From positions 1-63,304 of the forward strand of contig NZ_JANUSD010000023.1 of the NCBI RefSeq assembly GCF_024793945.1: a stretch of 63,304 nt of DNA, in the 5' to 3' direction. Under the pieces are notes generated by a model. The model ran no database searches. It was not told where the DNA came from and saw nothing but the letters and a program-made list of their open reading frames with translations. Position 1 is the first letter of the stretch; every line of letters begins with the position of its first letter. Below are positions 33,714 to 42,224 of the stretch, in pieces. The translations under genes were made by a program, and so were the position numbers. The stretch comes from Emticicia fluvialis (GTDB taxonomy: Bacteria; Bacteroidota; Bacteroidia; Cytophagales; Spirosomataceae).

Positions 33714-34475
33714 ATGAGAAAAAAAATTGCCGCTGGCAACTGGAAAATGAATAAAACTTTTGAAGAAGGCCAAATCCTTTTGTCAGAAGTAGTTAATATG
33801 GCTAAAGACGAAATCGTGAACCCTGATGTACAGATTGTCGTTTGTGTTCCGTTTCCTTATTTAGGCACATTCGGAAAACTGATTGACAGCCCAAAGGTAG
33901 CTTTGGGTGCACAAAACTGTTACCCAAAGGCCTCAGGAGCTTACACGGGCGAAGTATCAGTACCAATGTTGCAATCGGTAGGTGTTCAGTATATCATTAT
34001 CGGTCACAGCGAACGCCGTCAGTATTTCAATGAGTCTGATGCTTTTCTGGCTGAGAAAGTAAACGCAATTCTTGAAGCCGGATTAACTCCTATTTTCTGC
34101 TGCGGCGAAACCCTTGAACAACGCAACGAGGGCATCCATTTTGATTTCGTAACGGGTCAGTTAACCAACGGCCTTTTCCACCTATCAGCTGACGATTTGA
34201 AGAAAGTCGTAATTGCCTACGAACCCATCTGGGCTATTGGCACCGGCGTAACTGCCAGTAACGACCAGGCACAGGAAATGCACAAAGTGTTGAGAGACCA
34301 CCTGGCTTCTAAATACGGTGCTGAAGTTGCTGAAGAAATTAGTATTCTATACGGAGGCAGCGTAAATGGTGCCAACGCACAAGAACTATTTGCCTGCCCT
34401 GACGTAGACGGCGGCCTTGTAGGTGGCGCTTCGTTGAAATCAAGAGAATTTGTAAATATTGCCAAATCGTTCTGA
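33714..34475 (+). CDS. tpiA: Triosephosphate isomerase
   Basis: Interconverts dihydroxyacetone phosphate and glyceraldehyde 3-phosphate in glycolysis. The 253-residue TIM barrel has GNWKMNK (residues 7-13, active-site Asn and Lys), IIGHSERRQ (catalytic His), AYEPIWAIGTG (catalytic Glu and loop 6) and ILYGGSVN (phosphate loop). The ATG at 33714 gives the standard N-terminus; an upstream ATG in frame overlaps the palindrome and is not used. Confidence 0.97.
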   Translation: MRKKIAAGNWKMNKTFEEGQILLSEVVNMAKDEIVNPDVQIVVCVPFPYLGTFGKLIDSPKVALGAQNCYPKASGAYTGEVSVPMLQSVGVQYIIIGHSERRQYFNESDAFLAEKVNAILEAGLTPIFCCGETLEQRNEGIHFDFVTGQLTNGLFHLSADDLKKVVIAYEPIWAIGTGVTASNDQAQEMHKVLRDHLASKYGAEVAEEISILYGGSVNGANAQELFACPDVDGGLVGGASLKSREFVNIAKSF

Positions 34476-34486
34476 TATATAAAAGT

Positions 34487-34508
34487 GTGCCGGGTACATA
34501 TCCGGCAC
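34487..34508. terminator. Hairpin between tpiA and TVP38-like gene
   Basis: GTGCCGG pairs with CCGGCAC over an 8-base loop between two convergent genes. The T-rich tail is better on the minus strand (CTTTTATAT). Confidence 0.6.
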
Positions 34509-34509
34509 G

Positions 34510-35232
34510 CTATTCAACAGAATCGGCTTTGCTTTTAAGTGGCTTAATAAAGTAAAAAATTCCTGCTACAGAAGCTACCAATAATATAATTAGCAGTATT
34601 TTCTGCACATTCCCTTCATTGGGGTTCTCCAGCAATTTCCTGATTTCATTGGCCTGTTGGCCCGTCCATACAGCCAGTATTGTTCTGGGTATCATACCCA
34701 AAAACCCTCCTAACAAGATATTCTTTAGTTTAGCGCCTGATAACGCAAAAACAAAGTTGGTTAAAGCAAAAGGCAAAACAGGCGATAGTTTGGCGAAGAA
34801 AATAATCTTCAGTTCCTGTTGTTGAATTGCATCTAACAGGTCTTTTGCTTTCTTGTTTTCCTGTAAGTAATTTCTGAACCGGTCTTTATCAAGCCTGCGT
34901 GTAATGGTGTTTACCAGCACAATGGCCGCCATGTTCATTAATAACAACGGTAATACAGCGCCCCAGCCTAAAAAATAACCAAAAACCAGCGCAAGAAATG
35001 TGGGTGGGGTAACCGCCACTGCTGATGTAATACAGCAAAGCAGTGTGATAAGTGCCCACCGGGTGGGGCTGTATGTTATGATCTCTGCCTCATTTGTTAT
35101 TACCCAGACAGTAATAATTGAGGTGAAAACCAACGGAACAACTGTTAAAAAAACAGACGAAACAAGTGCGAAAGAGTATTTGCCGGAATTATTCAAGTAT
35201 GGCTCATTTTTACAGGCCACAAAAATACGCAT
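34510..35232 (-). CDS. TVP38/TMEM64-family (DedA-like) membrane protein
   Basis: A 240-residue integral membrane protein with about six hydrophobic helices. The VTT-domain signature is seen in VTPPTFLALVFGYFLGW and KLSPVLPFALTNFVFALSGAKLKNILLGGFLGMIPRT. Related proteins are lipid scramblases or transporters of undecaprenyl phosphate. The start is uncertain: a perfect -7 box TATTTTTG lies within codons 2-5 of the longest frame, so translation might instead start at TTG 35196 if that promoter is used. It is the last of three same-strand genes. Confidence 0.83.
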   Translation of the reverse strand: MRIFVACKNEPYLNNSGKYSFALVSSVFLTVVPLVFTSIITVWVITNEAEIITYSPTRWALITLLCCITSAVAVTPPTFLALVFGYFLGWGAVLPLLLMNMAAIVLVNTITRRLDKDRFRNYLQENKKAKDLLDAIQQQELKIIFFAKLSPVLPFALTNFVFALSGAKLKNILLGGFLGMIPRTILAVWTGQQANEIRKLLENPNEGNVQKILLIILLVASVAGIFYFIKPLKSKADSVE

Positions 35233-35257
35233 TACAAATACCTGAAGCTAAAGATTA

Positions 35258-35857
35258 TTAAAGAAGAAATCCGAAGCGAACAACAATAGGTGAGTTATTG
35301 CCACCTAAGCCCTGCGGACTGATAAAACCCCGGTTAGGGTAGCCCAGGTTGTACATCAACGAAATAAAACTGCCTCTGTTTCCGCCGCGCCCCTGATAAA
35401 ACCCGGCTCCTAGTAGCGGTGAGCCTTCCCACTTCTTTTTAATGTCGGTAACGGGAGTATTCGGATTAAAAGAATAGAACTGACTGGCATAGGCATTCAT
35501 CATTTCATATTCTGCATGTATAAAAATAGATCTGAAAACCTGCTGCCTTACAAAAAGCTTGGGTCCGTAAACCAAATTGCCGTTCTGGTTAAAATTACCC
35601 TGGTATATCAGGTTGGCGCCCAGCCCGGCAACAGTTCCTTTTTCCCCCAGTTCATACCCTACCATAGGCGACACATCAATGTAAAAAGCGCCAAAGAAAC
35701 CAAGCCATAAATTACCTCCATACCTTAGTTTTTCTTTCCAGGCGGGCTTTGGCTGCTCAAAAAATATGGGCTTTTCTTTCTGTTGTGGTTCTTCTTCCTG
35801 TGCAAATGCCGCAAAGGCACAAATAAGTAAGGTAAGGGTTAAAAAAGCTTTACGCAT
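35258..35857 (-). CDS. Putative outer membrane beta-barrel protein
   Basis: A 199-residue protein with signal peptide (MRKAFLTLTLLICAFAAFAQ) and alternating amphipathic strands rich in Tyr, Phe and Gly (for example LRYGGNLWLGFFGAFYIDVSP, FIHAEYEMMNAY), ending in FGFLL, typical of an eight-strand-type barrel. I do not recognise a defined family. It overlaps the upstream gene by 8 bases and precedes the TVP38-like gene by 25 bases. Confidence 0.75.
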   Translation of the reverse strand: MRKAFLTLTLLICAFAAFAQEEEPQQKEKPIFFEQPKPAWKEKLRYGGNLWLGFFGAFYIDVSPMVGYELGEKGTVAGLGANLIYQGNFNQNGNLVYGPKLFVRQQVFRSIFIHAEYEMMNAYASQFYSFNPNTPVTDIKKKWEGSPLLGAGFYQGRGGNRGSFISLMYNLGYPNRGFISPQGLGGNNSPIVVRFGFLL

Positions 35858-36320
35858 GTGTTAATGCTGTTTCTTGTAAAAAATCAGGCAGTTCAATGGT
35901 CTCTAACAATTGTTCTTCAAGCATATTTGCCCACTCTAGTAAATAAACGATAACATCTTCTCTAACATTGTGGCGCAAATAGCGTTTTTCTACAGGTAGG
36001 CGAGACAAAACGTCTTTGTCTGATAGTTTCTCAAGATTTTTCAGGTCTTCTAACGTAAACCCTGCTGTCAGCATTTCAAAAATCAGCAGGTCAATGGGCA
36101 TGGCACTAACACCACAATAATCATTCAGTTGTTCGTTCCAGTCGCCGCGCCCCTGCATGGCGTATGCATGTATTTCTGCTTTGGTTTTCCGGGTTACTTC
36201 CTGCGCCAGATTGCCGCAGTTACAACTACCCATGTGCCCCCACATATATTGCGTACCGGCCTGAAGCTTGCCGGCGGTACGCCTGAGAGCATCTACTATT
36301 TCTTGTTTTACCTGTGCCAT
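35850..36320 (-). CDS. Conserved hypothetical protein with CNCGN motif
   Basis: A soluble 156-residue protein without signal peptide. It is mostly helical, with a cluster MWGHMGSCNCGNLAQ (about residues 26-40) that could bind metal through two Cys and His, a second Cys in DYCGVSAMPIDLL, and an acidic helical C-terminus. I recall similar proteins in other Bacteroidota without assigned function. It is the first gene of the three-gene unit with the barrel protein and the TVP38-like protein. Confidence 0.75.
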   Translation of the reverse strand: MAQVKQEIVDALRRTAGKLQAGTQYMWGHMGSCNCGNLAQEVTRKTKAEIHAYAMQGRGDWNEQLNDYCGVSAMPIDLLIFEMLTAGFTLEDLKNLEKLSDKDVLSRLPVEKRYLRHNVREDVIVYLLEWANMLEEQLLETIELPDFLQETALTHA

Positions 36321-36468
36321 TGCTTAATTTTTTTACTTTCTTGCTATAAAACCATATTAAAGTTAACAAAGTTTATATTTTTTTAAAATTCAGATTTCAT
36401 TACAAGACAGGCACCGCCCAAGCAATAACGTATCTCATAGAAAACTAAAAACCGGCTTAAAGAGGGCT

Positions 36469-37506
36469 TTATATTAAGACAATATCGTTGGCATTGGCCA
36501 CTTCAAAATTCTGGGTACTTAAATTGGCTCTCAGTTCGGCAGATGTAACCCTGATACGTGCCACACCTACCATTACACCGTGGCCATCTGTTATCTCCAC
36601 CACCTCTCCGGCTTCAAACTCTCCCTTAACTTTTTTAATACCCACTGCCAGCAAACTGCTGCGTTTCTGAAGGGCTTTTACGGCTCCGGCATCAATTTGT
36701 AGTGTGCCTACGGTTAAGCTACCGCTTGCCAGCCATTTATTACGCGATGAAAGATTTACCTCCTGCGGCAGAAACTCGCTTCCGGCTTGCCCCTGCAATG
36801 CGTTCAGGATACCATCTGGGGTTTTCATGCCGAAAATAATCACCTTAATACCCATGCGGGTAGCCAGCTTGGTAAACGTTAACTTAGAGGCCATACCCCC
36901 CGAACCCAAAGCCGACTTACTGTTATCAACCAGGCCTAATATCTGGTTATCAATGGTTTCTATTTTTCTGATTATGTTCTTTTCTTTATCCAGCAAGCCG
37001 CCAACCGATGTACATATCATCAGGGTTTCGGCGCCAAAGCCAGTGGCTATCAGGGTGGCTAGTTCATCATTATCTGAAAACTTCAACTCGCGGTTACTCA
37101 CCACATCGTTTTCGTTGGCAATTGGTATGATACCATTTGCCCACAACTCCTGATACGTTTCTTTCAGTTGCAGAAACTGCTCACGGTTACCAAAGTGCTG
37201 GCGCTCGCACAAGCTCTGTGCAATTTGTATATTGTATTCAGAGAAGTACCTGGAATAAATATTTAATAACAGCGGATTGCCAATGGCTGCGGCGGCCTTC
37301 CTTTCTGCAATTTGGCCTGAATACTGTTTTATATAGTGCTTGCCTGCTCCTACCGCGCCCGACGACACAATAACAATATGATACCGGGCATGTAACTCAG
37401 AAACCTGCCGGGCAATATCGGCAATAATGGTTTCGTCTGGCTCGCCGTTGGTTTGCGTTATAGAAGCAGTACCGAATTTAATGATAAGAATAGGCAATTG
37501 GGTCAT
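36469..37506 (-). CDS. proB: Glutamate 5-kinase
   Basis: Phosphorylates glutamate to gamma-glutamyl phosphate with ATP, the first step of proline synthesis. The 345-residue protein has an amino-acid kinase domain (IIKFGTASIT start, VSSGAVGAGK, FSDNDELATLIA, SALGSGGMASKL) and a C-terminal PUA domain (about residues 270-345). proA, its usual partner, is not adjacent. It is preceded by the rnc terminator, so has its own promoter, not clearly seen. Confidence 0.94.
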   Translation of the reverse strand: MTQLPILIIKFGTASITQTNGEPDETIIADIARQVSELHARYHIVIVSSGAVGAGKHYIKQYSGQIAERKAAAAIGNPLLLNIYSRYFSEYNIQIAQSLCERQHFGNREQFLQLKETYQELWANGIIPIANENDVVSNRELKFSDNDELATLIATGFGAETLMICTSVGGLLDKEKNIIRKIETIDNQILGLVDNSKSALGSGGMASKLTFTKLATRMGIKVIIFGMKTPDGILNALQGQAGSEFLPQEVNLSSRNKWLASGSLTVGTLQIDAGAVKALQKRSSLLAVGIKKVKGEFEAGEVVEITDGHGVMVGVARIRVTSAELRANLSTQNFEVANANDIVLI

Positions 37507-37566
37507 TGGGTGGGTTGCTTAATGCTTGTTACTGTTTACTGTTGTCTCTCTACTATCAGGGTAAAC

Positions 37567-37596
37567 AAAAAAGACGCAAGGTTTTGCGTCTTTTTT
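37567..37596 (-). terminator. Terminator of the acpP-fabF-rnc operon
   Basis: GACGCAA pairs with TTGCGTC around a GGTT loop, with A6 and T6 on the two flanks, so it also works in the other direction. It begins one base beyond the rnc stop. Confidence 0.9.
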
Positions 37597-37597
37597 G

Positions 37598-38344
37598 TTA
37601 TGAAGATTTTATTTCTAAACTTTCGCAGGCCCTGCGGGCGGCTTCCTGTTCGGCTTTTTTCTTGTTCCATCCACCACCGGTGCTAATGGCCTCACCATTT
37701 ACTTTTACCTGTGCCACAAACTCTTTATGGTGATGCTTGCCGTTTTCCTGCACAATCTCAAAAACAATCTTTTTGCCTTCTTGTTGTGCCCAGCTTAACA
37801 GAATACTTTTATAATTGGTATTGGTCTGAATTACGGTGTCGAGGTCGAAATAATTGGCTATCAGTTTTTTCAGAATGAAAGTTCTGGTAAATCTGAAGCC
37901 TTTGTCGAGATAAATGGCGCCGATGAGGGCTTCCATGGCATCGCCATACATCGATGTACGGCTGTGGGCAATGCGCTGGCCATCAAACTGAATGAGCTTC
38001 TCTAAACCAATCTTGCGTGCTACCTGATTCAAAGATTCGCGGTTAACAATTCTCGACCTGATTTCGGTTAAGAACCCTTCATCCTTGAACGGATATTTCT
38101 TGAAAAGGTATTCGGCTACTATCATGCCCAACACCGAATCACCCAGATATTCAAGCCGTTCGTTAGACTCGCGAAAACCACCAATATTGGTTTCTTTTGA
38201 CGCAGAGGTATGTCGAAAGGCCAACTGATAGAGCAAAGGATTACTCGGCTTTTCACCAATAATTTGCTCTACAGCTTTTCTAAACTCACGTTCTTTTGAA
38301 CTCGTTTTAAAGAATCCCCAAAAGTTACTAGCCTCCGACAACAC
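37598..38344 (-). CDS. rnc: Ribonuclease III
   Basis: Double-strand-specific endoribonuclease that processes rRNA and structured mRNA. The 248-residue protein has the signature NERLEYLGDSVLG (about residues 60-72, catalytic acidic residues), the second acidic cluster MYGDAMEALIGAIYLD, and a C-terminal double-stranded RNA-binding domain (AQVKVNGEAISTGGGWNKKKAEQEAARRA). The start is GTG at 38344, 9 bases after fabF. The fab-rnc arrangement is common in many bacteria. Confidence 0.95.
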   Translation of the reverse strand: MLSEASNFWGFFKTSSKEREFRKAVEQIIGEKPSNPLLYQLAFRHTSASKETNIGGFRESNERLEYLGDSVLGMIVAEYLFKKYPFKDEGFLTEIRSRIVNRESLNQVARKIGLEKLIQFDGQRIAHSRTSMYGDAMEALIGAIYLDKGFRFTRTFILKKLIANYFDLDTVIQTNTNYKSILLSWAQQEGKKIVFEIVQENGKHHHKEFVAQVKVNGEAISTGGGWNKKKAEQEAARRACESLEIKSS

Positions 38345-38353
38345 GTTTCGAAA

Positions 38354-39601
38354 TTAGATTTTCTTAAATATTAGCGTAGCATTATGTCCGCCAAAACCAA
38401 AACAATTACTCAAAACTACATCAATTTTTTTTGATTTCGCCACATTTGGGGTTAAATCTATTCTTGGGTCAATTGCCTCATCAATATTGAACAGATTTAT
38501 GGTTGGCGGAACAACCTGATTTTGGATAGCCAGTACCGCAGCAACAGATTCAACTGCTCCGGCTGCTCCAAGTAAGTGGCCTGTCATTGATTTGGTAGAA
38601 CTGATGCTCATCTGGTAGGTATGATCACCAAACAACTGCTCAATAGCTTTAATTTCCTGTGGGTCACCCAGTGGTGTTGAGGTACCATGTGTATTGATAT
38701 AATCAACCTCTTCAGGTTTCATGTTGGCATCTTCCAGGGCATCCTGCATAGAAAGAAACGCTCCTAAACCTTCGGGGTGTGGGGCTGTAATATGATAGGC
38801 GTCTGAAGACATACCACCACCTACTATCTCACAATATATTTTGGCTCCACGTGCTACTGCATGCTCATACTCTTCCAGAATCAATGCTGCACCGCCATCG
38901 CCCAACACAAAACCGTCACGGTCTTTGTCATAAGGTCTTGAGCCCGTTGCAGGGTCATCGTTTCTTTCAGACATGGCACGCAAGCCGTTGAAACCACCAA
39001 TACCCGCTTGAGTAATGGCAGCCTCTGAGCCACCTGATATACAAATATTAACTCTACCTAAGCGTATGTAATTAAATGCGTCTATGATGGCATTATTGGT
39101 AGAGGCGCATGCCGATACAGTAATGTAGTTAGGACCACGGAAGCCATATTTGATAGAAATCTGGCCCGAGGCACTGTCGGCAATCATTTTCGGAATGAAA
39201 AACGGATTGAATTTCGGGGTACCGTCGCCACTGGCAAAGTTAATCACCTCTTCTTCAAAGGTTTTCAGACCGCCAATACCCGACCCCCATATAACACCGG
39301 CTTTATTTCTATTGATTGTTTCCAAATCAATACCAGAGTCTTTCACAGCTTCATCGGCTGCTACCATGGCATACTGGGTAAATAAGTCCATTTTACGGGC
39401 ATCCTGCCTTGGTATAAATTGCGTTACGTCAAAGTTTTTAACTTCGCAGGCAAATTTTGTTCGGAACTTACTGGCGTCGAACTTAGTGATAAAGGCTGCG
39501 CCGCTCACACCGGTTGATAATCCGTGCCAGAACTCTTCTACCGTATTACCGATAGGCGTTATAGCCCCCAATCCTGTTACAACTACTCGTTTGAAAGCCA
39601 T
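38354..39601 (-). CDS. fabF: 3-oxoacyl-[acyl-carrier-protein] synthase II
   Basis: Condenses malonyl-ACP with the growing acyl-ACP chain in fatty acid elongation. The 415-residue thiolase-fold protein has the catalytic Cys in VSACASTNN (about residue 165), the two histidines in THGTSTPLGD and MTGHLLGAAG, and SNCFGFGGHN near the C-terminus. It lies between acpP and rnc, with an inverted repeat in the acpP-fabF gap. Confidence 0.97.
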   Translation of the reverse strand: MAFKRVVVTGLGAITPIGNTVEEFWHGLSTGVSGAAFITKFDASKFRTKFACEVKNFDVTQFIPRQDARKMDLFTQYAMVAADEAVKDSGIDLETINRNKAGVIWGSGIGGLKTFEEEVINFASGDGTPKFNPFFIPKMIADSASGQISIKYGFRGPNYITVSACASTNNAIIDAFNYIRLGRVNICISGGSEAAITQAGIGGFNGLRAMSERNDDPATGSRPYDKDRDGFVLGDGGAALILEEYEHAVARGAKIYCEIVGGGMSSDAYHITAPHPEGLGAFLSMQDALEDANMKPEEVDYINTHGTSTPLGDPQEIKAIEQLFGDHTYQMSISSTKSMTGHLLGAAGAVESVAAVLAIQNQVVPPTINLFNIDEAIDPRIDLTPNVAKSKKIDVVLSNCFGFGGHNATLIFKKI

Positions 39602-39631
39602 AAAATGAGGTTTGAAGTTTCAAAGTTATAA

Positions 39632-39670
39632 AGTTTCAAGTTTCAGGCTTGTATCATGAAACTTGAAACT
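39632..39670. repeat. 14-bp perfect inverted repeat between acpP and fabF
   Basis: AGTTTCAAGTTTCA (39632-39645) is the exact reverse complement of 39657-39670 across an 11-base loop; further AGTTTCAA-like units precede it. Inside an operon such a hairpin can stabilise the abundant upstream acpP message or cause partial termination. Confidence 0.7.
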
Positions 39671-39683
39671 CGCAACTCGAAAA

Positions 39684-39920
39684 TTATTTAGAATTTTCTT
39701 CCAAGTATGTTATAGCCTGACCTACTGTCTGGATATTTTCTGCCTGGTCGTCTGGGATTGATACGTTAAATTCTTTTTCAAATTCCATTATCAATTCCAC
39801 AGTGTCTAGTGAATCTGCTCCCAAATCATTGGTAAATGATGCCTCAGGAGTTACTTCAGACTCTTCAACGCCGAGTTTTTCTACGATAATTCTCTTTACT
39901 TTAGATGCAATTGCTGACAT
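39684..39920 (-). CDS. acpP: Acyl carrier protein
   Basis: Carries growing acyl chains on a phosphopantetheine arm. The 78-residue acidic protein has the attachment site GADSLD with Ser37. The ATG at 39920 gives the standard length; an upstream in-frame ATG would add 11 residues not found in the family. First gene of the acpP-fabF-rnc operon. Confidence 0.97.
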   Translation of the reverse strand: MSAIASKVKRIIVEKLGVEESEVTPEASFTNDLGADSLDTVELIMEFEKEFNVSIPDDQAENIQTVGQAITYLEENSK

Positions 39921-40079
39921 TTTGAACTGTAGTTTGGTGAAAAACGACTGCAAAGAAAATGCTTTTCAACGAAAACAACAAAATACCGGAAAGTTTTTTA
40001 GTGTCAGAAAACTTTCGACATTTGTATTTGTTTTTCTATTAAAGCCTGAAATACGAAAGAAATTTTGGAAAAACGCTCC

Positions 40080-40095
40080 GGAATAGAAATATTCC
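40080..40095. repeat. Small hairpin with GAAA loop upstream of kdsA
   Basis: GGAATA-GAAA-TATTCC, a perfect 6-bp stem closed by a GNRA-type tetraloop, 53 bases before the kdsA start. Function unknown. Confidence 0.35.
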
Positions 40096-40147
40096 ATCAA
40101 TTAATTAAGAAAAACCTACTTTATAGTGGGCAAAAAAAACATTTAAA

Positions 40148-40966
40148 GTGCTGAAAGTCAATCAATTAAAAAACCAGAATTCGGGCAATTTTTTCTTAAT
40201 TGCCGGGCCATGTGTGGTAGAGGGCCATGATATGGCTCTTGAAATTGCCGAGAAAGTAAAGAAAATTACCGACCGCCTGCAGATACCTTATATATTTAAG
40301 GCGTCGTATCGGAAAGCCAACCGAACCAAATTGAACTCTTTTACAGGTATTGGTGATGAACTTGCCTTGAGTATTCTAAAAAAAGTGGGTGACACGCTTG
40401 AATTGCCAACCATAACAGACATCCACGAGTCTCATGAGGCCGCCATAGCTGCCGGGTTTGTAGATGTTTTGCAGATACCTGCTTTTCTATGCCGCCAGAC
40501 CGAACTGCTGGTTGCCGCTGCTGAAACCGGCAAAGCTGTTAATGTTAAGAAAGGACAATTTATGCACGGCTCAGGAATGGGCTTTGCCGTTGAAAAAATT
40601 AATGCCGTAAACCCTGACGCACAGGTAATGCTGACCGACCGCGGGAATTCGTTCGGGTATTCTGATATTGTGGTCGACTACCGCAATATTGTAGAAATGC
40701 AGGCCTTTAACGTGCCCGTAGTAATGGATTGCACACACTCGCTTCAACAACCTAACCAGTCATCAGGTGTTACGGGTGGTAAACCGGCTCTGATTGAAAC
40801 CATAGCCAAAGCAGCCATAGCCGTAGGAGCCGACGGAATATTTATTGAAACCCACATGAAGCCATCTAAGGCTAAGTCAGACGGTGCCAATATGTTACCG
40901 CTCAACCAGCTTGAATCTTTATTGGAAAAACTGGTCAGAATCCGCGAAGCGGTAAAGAAAAACTAA
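40148..40966 (+). CDS. kdsA: 3-deoxy-8-phosphooctulonate (KDO-8-P) synthase
   Basis: Condenses phosphoenolpyruvate with arabinose 5-phosphate to make KDO-8-phosphate for lipopolysaccharide. The 272-residue TIM barrel shows FFLIAGPCVVEG (start), KASYRKANRTKLNSFTG, LTDRGNSFGYSDIVVDYR and MDCTHSLQQPN. The start codon is GTG at 40148. The cysteine in AGPCV, a metal ligand in the metal-dependent class, is present, but so is the Asn in the MDCTHS region context, so the metal class should be checked. It indicates LPS with KDO. Confidence 0.95.
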   Translation: MLKVNQLKNQNSGNFFLIAGPCVVEGHDMALEIAEKVKKITDRLQIPYIFKASYRKANRTKLNSFTGIGDELALSILKKVGDTLELPTITDIHESHEAAIAAGFVDVLQIPAFLCRQTELLVAAAETGKAVNVKKGQFMHGSGMGFAVEKINAVNPDAQVMLTDRGNSFGYSDIVVDYRNIVEMQAFNVPVVMDCTHSLQQPNQSSGVTGGKPALIETIAKAAIAVGADGIFIETHMKPSKAKSDGANMLPLNQLESLLEKLVRIREAVKKN

Positions 40967-41134
40967 TTTCCATAAGCATAAATAGCTGAAAAAGAGCCAC
41001 TTAAAGGCACATTACAAGCAAATACCGCTCAATAATATTTACCGATTAAATTTCATTTATTAATATTAAAAAATATATTTTCGTTATATTTACAGGGCAG
41101 CGTGCCTTCATAGAAATTAACATTTTTCAAGAAT

Positions 41135-41464
41135 ATGGCAAAGAAGAAAGATGCTCAGGAAGAGCCTGAACAACAAATAAATATTGAATTATCGGAAGAA
41201 ATGGCAGAGGGAGTATATGCAAATCTGGCTATGATTGCTCATTCTAATACCGAGTTTGTAATTGATTTTATCAGATTAATGCCCGGTGTACCCAAGGCCA
41301 AAGTAAAATCCAGGGTTATTCTTACACCAGAACACGCCCAACGTTTGTTAACCGCCCTGCAAGACAATATTTCTAAGTATGAAGATAACTTTGGTTCTAT
41401 CAGAGAAACCAACGAACCCCTGCCTTTTCCGATGAATTTTGGCGGCCCTATGGGAGAAGCATGA
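41135..41464 (+). CDS. DUF3467 domain protein
   Basis: A 109-residue cytoplasmic protein. The DUF3467 signature runs through most of it: EGVYANLAMIAHSNTEFVIDFIRLMPGVPKAKVKSRVILTPEHAQRLL. Members are widespread in bacteria, small and single-domain, with no established function; they are often near RNA polymerase or ribosomal genes, which is not so here. It ends 16 bases before a long palindromic terminator. Confidence 0.88.
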   Translation: MAKKKDAQEEPEQQINIELSEEMAEGVYANLAMIAHSNTEFVIDFIRLMPGVPKAKVKSRVILTPEHAQRLLTALQDNISKYEDNFGSIRETNEPLPFPMNFGGPMGEA

Positions 41465-41480
41465 TACATACCTGCTCTTC

Positions 41481-41520
41481 AAAACAAAAGCTCTGAAACC
41501 GGTTTCAGGGCTTTTGTTTT
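41481..41520. terminator. Bidirectional terminator, 40-bp near-perfect palindrome
   Basis: Two 20-base arms (starting AAAACAAAAGCTCTG) pair with one G:T wobble and no spacer, with A/T-rich outer ends that give a T-rich tail in both directions. It separates the convergent DUF3467 and outer membrane protein genes. Confidence 0.85.
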
Positions 41521-41526
41521 GGGTAG

Positions 41527-42198
41527 TCAGAACTCAATCCCCAATCTTACAACCAGTCTCTTATACTTTCGGTCTTCCTTCAATTCATTCCAGTAAATCC
41601 CGTCTACCTGGCGTTCCTGCCGGTATTCAGCCTTTTGAAATCGGTATCCAAAGTTAATCAGCCAGGCAGAACCGTTTCTCATAGGTAACCGGTACCCAAC
41701 TGTAGGGCTTATCATTAAGCCGCCTGAGGTCTTAAAACCTGTGTTGTCTTCGTTCAGCCAGGCTGTTGAATAACCTGCATCAAGACCACCCATAAGGCTG
41801 CTTCCTTCCTCTCTTTTCTGATGTATGTTTCTTCTTATGCCCAATGCTAAAGGCATCAATATGGTTTCGCCGTACCCATCAACCCCCAACGTAAGGCCGG
41901 CCGCAGTTTTTGAGTTTATATAAACGCCATTGAATGTCTGCCCTGAAACATTTACCTGCTTGCTTACCTGATATATTGCCGGAACCCCAAATGAAGGCCC
42001 AGAGTAAGGATACCACCCGCCATAAGAGGCCAGATACTTTGTGCGGCCAAACAGAACGCCGAACTCCGTCATATTCACAAATCTGTGTTTCCTGAAAAAC
42101 TTCTCTTTGGTTTCCTGCGCCTGGGTTTCATTACTACTACCTGCAATGCTCATCAACAAAAGGCTTACTGAAATAATATAAATATTAAGGTTTTTCAT
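41527..42198 (-). CDS. Putative outer membrane beta-barrel protein
   Basis: A 223-residue exported protein with signal peptide (MKNLNIYIISVSLLLMSIAG, cleavage near residue 28) and amphipathic strands ending in an aromatic-charged C-terminus (KRLVVRLGIEF), as in small outer membrane barrels. I do not recognise a specific family. It lies 26 bases downstream of the LVIVD-repeat lipoprotein gene and is probably cotranscribed. Confidence 0.7.
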   Translation of the reverse strand: MKNLNIYIISVSLLLMSIAGSSNETQAQETKEKFFRKHRFVNMTEFGVLFGRTKYLASYGGWYPYSGPSFGVPAIYQVSKQVNVSGQTFNGVYINSKTAAGLTLGVDGYGETILMPLALGIRRNIHQKREEGSSLMGGLDAGYSTAWLNEDNTGFKTSGGLMISPTVGYRLPMRNGSAWLINFGYRFQKAEYRQERQVDGIYWNELKEDRKYKRLVVRLGIEF

Positions 42199-42224
42199 CT
42201 GATGTGCCGTTTTAGGGTTAATGT

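Noticed and set aside
39150..39608. A 152-codon plus-strand frame over the 5' part of fabF
   Set aside because: Antisense shadow of fabF; no motif or start-site signal.
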